5,434 bases of DNA from a bacterium (GTDB taxonomy: Bacteria > Zixibacteria > MSB-5A5 > GN15 > FEB-12), in contig JAUXBJ010000167.1 in the NCBI GenBank assembly GCA_030619425.1, forward strand, positions 1-5,434, read 5' to 3'. The translations under genes were made by a program, and so were the position numbers. This document shows, piece after piece, positions 1-4,956 of this stretch (positions are counted from its first letter, which is position 1; every line of letters begins with the position of its first letter). The notes under the pieces were generated by a model, which saw nothing but the letters and a program-made list of their open reading frames with translations, searched no databases and was not told where the DNA came from.

Positions 1-1490
1 AGAACGCCGCGAAGACGGCCGTCATGGTCGGTCACGATGAAATACGATTCTTTCGATTGTTGAATATAGCGAAAGATAGTATGTAGTGCCGTCGCGGCGC
101 GCAGAGTTTCAAACTTACGATCCATGATCTCCGACACCAGGTGCGAGCGTAGAACATTGATGTCCTTGCCACCACGAATATCGATGCCGCGTCGAGCCAG
201 TTTGACGGTGTAGACGGAATGCTCGAACAGCTTGCCGGCCACCAGCGCCGAGAAGACCACCGTTACCATCAAAGGCAGGATTATGCGATAGTCGGAAGTC
301 ATTTCAAAGATAATCAACAGCGCTGTCATCGGCGCGTGCGTGGCCGCCGCCACCATCCCAGCCATACCCACCAGAGCATAAGCGCCGGGCGAGGCCGTAA
401 CATTTGGGAAAAGGTGATTCACGCCAAACCCGAAGGCGCCGCCGGCCACCGCTCCCATGAAGAGCGACGGTGCAAAAATGCCCCCCGAGTTACCGGAACC
501 GAGTGTTAACGATGTGGCCAGGAGTTTCAGAAAGATTAGAATCAGCAGCAGCGAAACACCCAAATCTCCGTGCAGGGTCAAACCAATTGTCTCGTATCCA
601 TCGGCCAGCACCTGCGGATAGAAAATGGCGATCCCTCCAAGGAGGAGTCCTCCGACCGCCGGTTTTGTCCAGTCGGCAATTTTCAATTTGTCGAAAACAT
701 CCTCAAACCAACTAAGCGTACGCGTGAACAGCACGCCACACCCACCCAGGGCGATACCCATAAGAGTGTACAACGGGATCTCCCACGCCGATACCAGCGA
801 GTAACTGGGCACTTCAAAAGCCGGGTGATCCCCCATGAAGCTGCGCGTGACGACCGACGCTACCACTGAAGAAATGATCACGGGAGAAAAAGTCTTGATC
901 GTGAAGTCGCCAAGGATTATTTCCAGTGAGAATATCACGCCCGCTATCGGCGCGTTGAACACTGCCGAGATTCCGGCGGCTGCGCCACAACCGACCAACA
1001 CCTTGACCCGATCTCCGGACATGTGAAACACCTGCCCAATCGAGGATCCGATGGCTGAACCGATTTGCACGATCGGCCCCTCGCGACCTGCCGACCCCCC
1101 GGATCCGATACAAATAGCCGAGGCAATCGTCTTGGCGACCGCCACCCGGGCACGAATGATTCCACCCAGACGGGCCACGGAATTCATTACCTCCGGGACA
1201 CCGTGCCCCTTGGCTTCAGCCGCGAACTTATAGACAATCGGTCCGACTATCAGCCCACCGACCATTGGAATCAGCGGAAGCCACCACTTGTACCCGCCGC
1301 TTCCCACCGCCTCGGTCAGAATCTGATCGGTCAGACCGAAAGCCAGCCTGTTGAAATACTGTATGAGCCAGGTGAAGCCCATGGCGCCAAAGCCGGTAGC
1401 CAAACCCACGAACACCGCCAGCAGAATGAGAATATGGGTTCCGTGAAACTGGAACCGATTGGACAGTTTTTCGAGTGTTCTGGAAGCCAT
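1..1490 (-). CDS. ClC-family chloride channel/transporter with C-terminal CBS domain (3' end cut by window)
   Basis: Membrane protein of the ClC family, which moves Cl- (or other small anions) as a channel or an H+-coupled antiporter and normally works as a homodimer in the inner membrane. I translated 496 codons with no stop. Family motifs appear in order: GHGVPE at residues 95-100 (first anion-binding loop), GREGP at 135-139 with gating glutamate E137, FNAPIAG at 178-184, GSGNSGGIFAP at 331-341 (third anion-binding loop), and Y427, which matches the pore tyrosine Y445 of the E. coli protein. About ten hydrophobic stretches lie between residues 18 and 420. A CBS domain starts near residue 451 (VSEIMDRKF) and is cut by the left edge; a second CBS copy probably follows. 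Two odd residues: H96 replaces the usual selectivity serine, and I191 stands where the E. coli antiporter has proton glutamate E203. The ATG at 1490 is the only ATG after an in-frame TGA 33 bases upstream, and its Shine-Dalgarno is weak. The family call is secure; channel versus antiporter is open. Confidence 0.95.
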   Translation of the reverse strand, partial: MASRTLEKLSNRFQFHGTHILILLAVFVGLATGFGAMGFTWLIQYFNRLAFGLTDQILTEAVGSGGYKWWLPLIPMVGGLIVGPIVYKFAAEAKGHGVPEVMNSVARLGGIIRARVAVAKTIASAICIGSGGSAGREGPIVQIGSAIGSSIGQVFHMSGDRVKVLVGCGAAAGISAVFNAPIAGVIFSLEIILGDFTIKTFSPVIISSVVASVVTRSFMGDHPAFEVPSYSLVSAWEIPLYTLMGIALGGCGVLFTRTLSWFEDVFDKLKIADWTKPAVGGLLLGGIAIFYPQVLADGYETIGLTLHGDLGVSLLLILIFLKLLATSLTLGSGNSGGIFAPSLFMGAVAGGAFGFGVNHLFPNVTASPGAYALVGMAGMVAAATHAPMTALLIIFEMTSDYRIILPLMVTVVFSALVAGKLFEHSVYTVKLARRGIDIRGGKDINVLRSHLVSEIMDRKFETLRAATALHTIFRYIQQSKESYFIVTDHDGRLRGV

Positions 1491-1647
1491 AGCTCTGGAA
1501 TCTATCGAATTCAGAATCGATCACCAAGCCTTAATTGCACGTTTTTGAGTACTGGACGGGACCTTCCGCTTAATTGGCTTGACATTAGGCGGGGTGATGT
1601 TTAATCTTGGTCCGATCCTCTGATGCAAACGAAGAGGACCTATTGGT
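1491..1647. promoter_or_regulatory. Divergent intergenic region between the ClC gene and the oxidoreductase gene
   Basis: These 157 bases separate two divergently transcribed genes, so they must hold both start signals unless one gene is transcribed from farther away. The plus-strand side has a clear promoter (1579-1607) and a Shine-Dalgarno GAGGA at 1634-1638, 9 bases before the ATG at 1648. The minus-strand side has nothing convincing. The best candidate on that strand is TTGGTG (1522-1527), 17 bases, then TAGATT (1499-1504), which would leave an almost leaderless ClC mRNA. A short inverted repeat, ATCGA (1504-1508) with TCGAT (1517-1521), overlaps this weak candidate and could be an operator or chance. 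Confidence 0.5.
1579..1607 (+). promoter_or_regulatory. Predicted sigma70-type promoter of the FAD oxidoreductase gene
   Basis: A perfect -35 box TTGACA (1579-1584) is followed by 17 bases and TAATCT (1602-1607). Transcription would start near 1613-1615, giving a leader of about 35 bases with the Shine-Dalgarno GAGGA in it. The -10 box is only a 3/6 match to TATAAT. The shifted TTTAAT (1600-1605) matches 5/6 but leaves a short 15-base spacer. The same site reads as TAATCTTG (1602-1609), one mismatch from the Bacteroidota -7 element TAnnTTTG. This is a sequence-only prediction. Confidence 0.55.
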
Positions 1648-2805
1648 ATGACGACTATGCGCACAAAAGCAGACGCGATTATAATCGGCGGCGGTATCAT
1701 TGGTGTCGCCACCGCTTTCTATCTGGCTCGCGAGAAGTTCGGTCAGATCATCCTGTTGGAAAAAGATGTTCTCCTCGGTGCCGGCGCAACTTCAAAAGCG
1801 GCCGGTGGAATCCGGGCGCAGTTCTCCACTAAGGTGAATATCGAAATGTCCATCCTGTCGGAGAAGATCATGGCCGGGTTTGAAGAAGAGACCGGACATG
1901 AAGCGTTGTTCGACCGCGTCGGGTATATGTTCTTGCTCGAGGACGATGCCGACGTCAAGCGGTTTCGCGCCGACTACAATCTCCAGAAATCCGTGGGGCT
2001 CGATGTCCAACTTCTGAACCCGGAGGATATTAGCCGATATGCACCCCATGTGTCGCTCGATGGTATCCAACTGGCCTCTTACTGTCCCGGCGACGGCCTC
2101 GGTGACCCGCACGAATTCCTGACCGGCTACGAGAAAGGAGCCCGCAAACTTGGCATCAAATTCGAGTTCGGTTGCGAAGTGACCGGCATCGAATGTGAAA
2201 GCGGGAAGGTCTGTGGTGTAGAAACCAGTCGCGGCGCCATCAGTTCACCTCTGGTCATAAACTGTGCCGGACCTCAGGCCGCTATGATCGGGGAAATGGT
2301 CGACGCTGAGGTACCCGTACAGCCGGTGCGACGACAGATTGTCACTACCGGTGAACTGGACTTTGTGAAGCCGTTCTTTCCGATGGTGGTCGATGTGAAA
2401 TCCGGTCTGTACTGTCACAAGGAATCCCGGGGTATGCTTCTGGGCTGGGCCGACAAATCGGTGGAACCGTCGTTCGACGTCTCAATCGACCCCGACTATA
2501 CGGATGCTATCTTAGAGAAGGCGCTTCATCGTATTCCGCAGTTGGAACAGGCTGAGGTGGCCAACGAGTGGGCGGGACTGTACGAGGTGACGCCTGACCA
2601 TCATGCCATCATCGGTTGGGAACCGAAGGTGGAGGGGATGTTCCACGTCGTCGGGTTCTCCGGCCACGGCTTCATGCATGCGCCCGCCGCCGGTTTGGTC
2701 ACGGCTCAGGTTTTGACCGGACAGGAACCATCGGTGAACATCTCGAAACTCTGCCCCACCCGGTTTGCACGGGGCGTCGTCGTTGAGGAAACGAACGTAA
2801 TCTAA
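1648..2805 (+). CDS. FAD-dependent amine/imino-acid oxidoreductase, DAO superfamily (sarcosine oxidase beta / DadA-like)
   Basis: Flavoenzyme of 385 residues, a normal length for the D-amino-acid oxidase (DAO) superfamily. Members oxidise the C-N bond of secondary amines or amino acids such as sarcosine, glycine, proline or D-amino acids. The N-terminal dinucleotide-binding fold is clear: IIIGGGIIG at 11-19, ending in E38, which should bind the ADP ribose. AAGGIRAQFS (51-60) is the second conserved FAD loop seen in sarcosine oxidase beta-like and proline dehydrogenase beta-like members. NCAGP (205-209) is the conserved segment after the middle strand. The C-terminal FAD-binding end is GLYEVTPDHHAIIG (310-323) followed by VVGFSGHGFMHAPAAG (334-349). 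The position matching the flavin-linked cysteine of monomeric sarcosine oxidase appears to be G310, so FAD is probably not covalently held there. There is no signal peptide, so it is predicted cytoplasmic or membrane-peripheral. The ATG at 1648 is chosen because GAGGA lies 9 bases upstream; the ATG at 1657 is a less well-spaced alternative. No partner alpha, gamma or delta subunit is nearby, and the substrate cannot be told from sequence. Confidence 0.9.
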   Translation: MTTMRTKADAIIIGGGIIGVATAFYLAREKFGQIILLEKDVLLGAGATSKAAGGIRAQFSTKVNIEMSILSEKIMAGFEEETGHEALFDRVGYMFLLEDDADVKRFRADYNLQKSVGLDVQLLNPEDISRYAPHVSLDGIQLASYCPGDGLGDPHEFLTGYEKGARKLGIKFEFGCEVTGIECESGKVCGVETSRGAISSPLVINCAGPQAAMIGEMVDAEVPVQPVRRQIVTTGELDFVKPFFPMVVDVKSGLYCHKESRGMLLGWADKSVEPSFDVSIDPDYTDAILEKALHRIPQLEQAEVANEWAGLYEVTPDHHAIIGWEPKVEGMFHVVGFSGHGFMHAPAAGLVTAQVLTGQEPSVNISKLCPTRFARGVVVEETNVI

Positions 2806-2810
2806 CCACC

Positions 2811-2829
2811 AGCCGCCACACCGGCGGTT
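2811..2829 (+). other. Short hairpin between the oxidoreductase and exported-protein genes
   Basis: AGCCGCC (2811-2817) pairs with GGCGGTT (2823-2829) around the 5-base loop ACACC: six Watson-Crick pairs and one G-U, starting 5 bases after the TAA of the upstream gene. No T-run follows, so it is not an intrinsic terminator. It could stabilise or separate the two halves of a shared message, or it could be chance. Confidence 0.3.
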
Positions 2830-2852
2830 GAGCATAGCTGGGAGAAATCACC

Positions 2853-3572
2853 ATGAAACGATTGGTGATCGTTACTATCTTTGTTCTGTTCGCTGTTGGT
2901 GCGCGAGCCCAGGAAGGTTACCCGGCCGACAGCGCTGCCACCGCCGGGTTTGTTCCCTTTGAGACCTTTCACCATATTATGGCTCCGGCCTGGCATCAGG
3001 CCTGGCCCAAGAAAGACTACGAAGCGCTGCTGGCCGCCGGTCCCGGGTTTGCCGAGGCTTTTGTGGCTATCGAACAGCTTAAGCCTCAGTTCACAACGGA
3101 AACGCAGCAACAGGCTTTCATCAAACATCGAAAGCGTTTCGCAGAACTGGTTGAACAATACTCTGAAGCCTGCCAACAGGCCGACAGTGCCCTCGTGTAC
3201 CGACTCATGCCCGATCTCCACGACGCTTTCGAAGCGACCGCCGCTACTCTGCTGCCGGTCAGTTTCCCTGAGTTTGAGGGGCTGGTCATCACACTTGATA
3301 TTATTGTGGGAACGCATCTTCCCGACAACAATGTCGAGGGACTCGTGGGGTCTACCGAGACCCTCCTGGCCAAAATGGAAAACCTGATCGTGGCTCCGCT
3401 CCCGACTGAGCTTGAGGCGGCAGAGGACCAGATCAAGCCGAAACTCGAGATGATGCGTCACCTGGTGCTGCACATGCTGGAGGCCTTGTATCAGAGCAAT
3501 ATCAAGGAGTACATCATTTACGCCACGGAACTAAAGACACAGACGAATGAGTTCGAGTCGCTGTATAAATGA
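2853..3572 (+). CDS. Exported all-helical protein of unknown function, internally duplicated
   Basis: I do not recognise a named family. The 239-residue product starts with a Sec signal peptide: MKR, a hydrophobic run (4-16), then ARA before a likely cut after A19. No lipobox cysteine is present, so the mature form of about 220 residues should be soluble in the periplasm or secreted. It is predicted almost wholly helical. Histidines cluster early (H40, H41, H48 in FHHIMAPAWHQAW, with P52, K53, D55 and Y56 after), and others are H92, H123, H155, H203 and H207. A single cysteine, C107, argues against a CXXCH c-type heme. Residues 36-134 and 141-239 align without gaps at an offset of 105: F36/F141, E37/E142, P52/P157, E57/E162, L59/L164, L99-V100/L204-V205, E105-A106/E210-A211, Q109/Q214, L122/L227. 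A tandem duplication of a helical-hairpin unit is therefore likely, with most histidines kept only in the first copy. A metal- or heme-binding four-helix bundle is a guess. Start: GGGAG (2840-2844) lies 8 bases before the ATG. The 47-base gap to the upstream gene suggests co-transcription. Confidence 0.85.
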   Translation: MKRLVIVTIFVLFAVGARAQEGYPADSAATAGFVPFETFHHIMAPAWHQAWPKKDYEALLAAGPGFAEAFVAIEQLKPQFTTETQQQAFIKHRKRFAELVEQYSEACQQADSALVYRLMPDLHDAFEATAATLLPVSFPEFEGLVITLDIIVGTHLPDNNVEGLVGSTETLLAKMENLIVAPLPTELEAAEDQIKPKLEMMRHLVLHMLEALYQSNIKEYIIYATELKTQTNEFESLYK

Positions 3573-3635
3573 AGTCGGGTAGGTGAACGCTCCATGACGC
3601 TGCCGCACATAGCGCGAGAATCAGGCTTGCCTGTC

Positions 3636-3663
3636 ATACTGGCGAAAGCCAGTATCCAGTATC
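3636..3663. repeat. GAAA-capped perfect hairpin with a 7-base direct repeat (REP-like module A)
   Basis: ATACTGGC (3636-3643) and GCCAGTAT (3648-3655) form a perfect 8-bp stem closed by GAAA (3644-3647), a GNRA tetraloop. CAGTATC is repeated back to back at 3650-3656 and 3657-3663. A 12-base palindrome CAGGCTTGCCTG lies just upstream (3622-3633). The arrangement (GTCAT, arm, GCGAAAGC core, arm, CCAG) resembles dispersed hairpin repeats I recall from many bacterial genomes; that likeness is from memory and untested. No T-run follows, so it is not a standard terminator. Confidence 0.7.
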
Positions 3664-3679
3664 CGCCCACAGGGTACGC

Positions 3680-3753
3680 CACCCTTCGACTCCGCTCAGG
3701 GTGACGTTGGGGGGAATGCTCAGGGTGACGTTAGGGGAATGCTCAGGGTGACG
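3680..3753. repeat. Tandem GCTCAGGGTGACG repeats behind a CACCCT/AGGGTG hairpin (module B)
   Basis: CACCCT (3680-3685) and AGGGTG (3698-3703) form an inverted repeat around a 12-base loop. The right arm lies inside a tandem array: unit 1 (3694-3717, 24 bases), unit 2 (3718-3740, 23 bases) and a partial third unit (3741-3753). Each unit begins with GCTCAGGGTGACG; units 1 and 2 end in a G-run plus AAT. Units 1 and 2 differ only by G to A after GTT and by the length of the G-run, which points to recent slippage duplication. Three units with no spacers do not make a CRISPR. Confidence 0.8.
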
Positions 3754-3757
3754 AGTC

Positions 3758-3780
3758 GGCAGGATCGCAGGGATCCTGCC
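3758..3780. repeat. 9-bp-stem inverted repeat (module C)
   Basis: GGCAGGATC (3758-3766) pairs perfectly with GATCCTGCC (3772-3780) around the 5-base loop GCAGG. It sits 4 bases after the tandem array and directly against the presumed hydrolase remnant. Neither strand shows a T-run next to the stem, so it is not a classic intrinsic terminator, though it lies between converging transcripts and could impede both. A mobile palindromic repeat is the likelier reading. Confidence 0.7.
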
Positions 3781-3885
3781 CTACGAGGACTGCATATCTT
3801 CAGAGGTTCAGATCACGGCACCGACATCATCAACAACAACCCCGAGGCGATGAGAATTCTTGTCGATTGGTTGTGCGCCCCCTGA
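3781..3885 (+). pseudogene. Remnant of the C-terminal end of an alpha/beta hydrolase
   Basis: Reading in the frame that ends at TGA 3883-3885 gives LHIFRGSDHGTDIINNN, then PEAMRILVDWLCAP and stop. In alpha/beta hydrolases (dienelactone-hydrolase and prolyl-oligopeptidase-like members) the last strand is followed by a GxxHGT segment carrying the catalytic histidine, then a short helix ending in a (V/I)xWL pattern close to the C-terminus. This stretch fits that pattern, with codons 3814-3816 encoding the presumed catalytic His. Upstream the frame runs straight into hairpin C and the tandem repeats, and the nearest in-frame ATG (3739) lies inside a repeat unit, so no intact gene is present. The stop lies 13 bases from the stop of the convergent minus-strand gene. 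The match covers only about 30 residues, so chance is not excluded. Confidence 0.4.
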
Positions 3886-3898
3886 ACGAACTGTGAGG

Positions 3899-4666
3899 TC
3901 AGGTCGTATCCGAGTCCTCTTCGGGCGGTAGTGGAATCATCTTGATATTGTCGTAGTAAACCACCGAGTCCGGTTTGTCGACGCGCATGAGACGTCGGAG
4001 CACACTACTGATGCGTAAGGCCGATTCCTCGATCTGCATAATCTTCTTCTTGAGATCCTCATCGAGGCCCCGGTGTTTCTTCAGGACGTCGGCATTCCCA
4101 AGTATGGGCGTGAGGGCGTTGTTGATCTCGTGGTTGGCTGTAACTGCTGTCTCATGAATCCCCTCCACCTTGGCTGCGTTCAGGGACTTTTGATCCGCCG
4201 ACACCGCCCTGGTCAGTCCGGCGGCGGCAAAGTTGAGCGACAGCAGCGCACAGAGTGCCTCCAGAAACAGATCCTCCGATATGATCGTTCGCACCCCTTC
4301 CTGCAACCCGATGACAGCGCCGAATACCTGGGCGCCTCGCCGCAGCGGCAGGGTAAAGGAATGAGTTGGCGGGTTGCCTGCAAACGATAAGTAAGCCGAC
4401 TCCAACTGCTTCTCGCGCCGCAGCCCGGCGTACAACTCCTCTTCGAGGGTCTGCAAACGCTGCCGGTCGACCTCAGACACTTCGTAAACGGCTGCCAGCG
4501 TGGGCTTGCCCTTTTCATCCCAAAGATGCAACGCCGCGGCCGACAGGCCAACCAGCGCGGCAGCCTGCTCCAATGCCGTTTGAGCCGACGCCATGCCGTC
4601 CATTCCCGCCGCGCCGGCTACAGCCAACTGTCTGAGAACCTCGTATTTGCTGTTGTCTTTACTCAT
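3899..4666 (-). CDS. GAF-like sensor protein with histidine phosphoacceptor (HisKA/DHp) domain and no kinase ATPase domain
   Basis: Cytoplasmic signalling protein of 255 residues. Residues about 25-150 have the pattern of a GAF small-ligand sensor domain (ALEQAAALVGLSAAALHLWD, then SFTLPLRRGAQVFGAVIGL). Residues 165-230 form a two-helix dimerisation/phosphoacceptor domain whose H-box is TANHEINNALTPILGNA (176-192). H179 is the presumed phosphorylated histidine, followed by E180 and N183 as in active HisKA domains. The second helix runs about 203-228. The protein stops after an acidic tail (PPEEDSDTT), with none of the ATP-binding N, G1 or G2 boxes, so it cannot phosphorylate itself. It may take or pass a phosphate from other proteins, form heterodimers with a kinase, or have lost its catalytic half. 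No ATPase-like sequence follows on the same strand, so a simple frameshift is unlikely. An in-frame TGA lies two codons before the ATG at 4666, which fixes the earliest start; the Shine-Dalgarno is poor. No response regulator adjoins it. Confidence 0.8.
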   Translation of the reverse strand: MSKDNSKYEVLRQLAVAGAAGMDGMASAQTALEQAAALVGLSAAALHLWDEKGKPTLAAVYEVSEVDRQRLQTLEEELYAGLRREKQLESAYLSFAGNPPTHSFTLPLRRGAQVFGAVIGLQEGVRTIISEDLFLEALCALLSLNFAAAGLTRAVSADQKSLNAAKVEGIHETAVTANHEINNALTPILGNADVLKKHRGLDEDLKKKIMQIEESALRISSVLRRLMRVDKPDSVVYYDNIKMIPLPPEEDSDTT

Positions 4667-4787
4667 CTTTCACACAAGTCGAAGCTACTGTACAGGCCAT
4701 GTTGAGCAAATCGAATGCCTCGCCGCCGATTTCCCTGGCGGCTGCAGTAAATCAGATAGTAACCCTAAAGGTAAAGCCAGAGCGGGT

Positions 4788-4816
4788 TTTCCACCAGCCC
4801 TTTCTTGTGCTATTAT
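4788..4816 (+). promoter_or_regulatory. Possible distal promoter of purF (extended -10)
   Basis: TATTAT (4811-4816), a 5/6 match to the -10 consensus, is preceded directly by TGC, making an extended TGn -10. TTTCCA (4788-4793), 4/6 to TTGACA, lies 17 bases upstream. If used, it would give purF a second transcript with a leader of about 130 bases. It is weaker evidence than the proximal site. Confidence 0.3.
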
Positions 4817-4893
4817 TGAACAGATCCACCTCCCTTCCGTTGGGCTGTGCAGTCGCCTTCAAGTAATATGAGATCAGACAACCGCCAAATCGT

Positions 4894-4922
4894 TTGACAT
4901 TCGCCACCCGGGGCAATACATT
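4894..4922 (+). promoter_or_regulatory. Predicted proximal promoter of purF
   Basis: A perfect -35 TTGACA (4894-4899), a 17-base spacer and TACATT (4917-4922, 4/6 to TATAAT) predict a start near 4928-4930 and a leader of about 28 bases. The -10 also reads TACATTTA (4917-4924), one mismatch from the Bacteroidota TAnnTTTG element, with TTTG (4893-4896) 20 bases upstream. The short leader leaves little room for a riboswitch or attenuator, so any control by purines would have to act at the promoter. Confidence 0.6.
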
Positions 4923-4945
4923 TAGCGCTTTCCGGGCCGGCGCCC

Positions 4946-4951
4946 AAGGAG
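4946..4951 (+). promoter_or_regulatory. Ribosome binding site that sets the purF start
   Basis: AAGGAG lies 5 bases before the ATG at 4957. The next in-frame ATG (4972, Met6) would be 20 bases away, too far, so the protein starts at 4957 and carries a nine-residue propeptide before Cys10. Confidence 0.75.
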
Positions 4952-4956
4952 AAATT

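Larger units (their letters stand above)
4667..4956. other. Intergenic region between the GAF/HisKA gene and purF
   Basis: These 290 bases separate divergent genes. The purF side holds a strong promoter candidate and a weaker distal one (listed separately). The kinase-like gene's side shows only a GC-rich inverted repeat: GCCGCC (4722-4727) with GGCGGC (4737-4742) around a 9-base loop, about 55 bases before its start and possibly in its leader. I saw no RNA gene, no convincing small gene and no purine riboswitch. Confidence 0.5.

Noticed and set aside
1065..1604. Plus-strand open reading frame of 179 codons across the ClC gene start
   Set aside because: It overlaps the motif-rich ClC gene on the other strand and reads as low-complexity Arg/Pro/Ser/His sequence. 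No family is recognisable.
2802..3473. Long open reading frame on the minus strand opposite the exported-protein gene
   Set aside because: It is antisense to a gene with a clear signal peptide and Shine-Dalgarno. Its translation is rich in Arg, Gly, Gln and His with no recognisable domain, as expected for a shadow frame in GC-rich coding sequence.
3680..3753. Possible CRISPR array
   Set aside because: The units are contiguous with no unique spacers, only two full copies exist, and no cas gene is present.
3636..3780. Intrinsic terminators after the exported-protein gene
   Set aside because: The hairpins are strong, but none is followed by a T-run on either strand.
3739..3885. Intact small gene starting at the ATG at 3739
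   Set aside because: The ATG lies inside a tandem repeat unit and the first codons cross a palindrome. Only the part after about 3781 looks like protein.
4366..4635. Plus-strand frame opposite the GAF/HisKA gene
   Set aside because: The translation is Ala/Pro/Arg/Thr-rich and antisense to a gene with a clear H-box, so it is a shadow.
4823..4956. Purine riboswitch or attenuator ahead of purF
   Set aside because: The conserved purine-aptamer core and a terminator/antiterminator pair are not visible, and the best promoter leaves only about 28 bases of leader.
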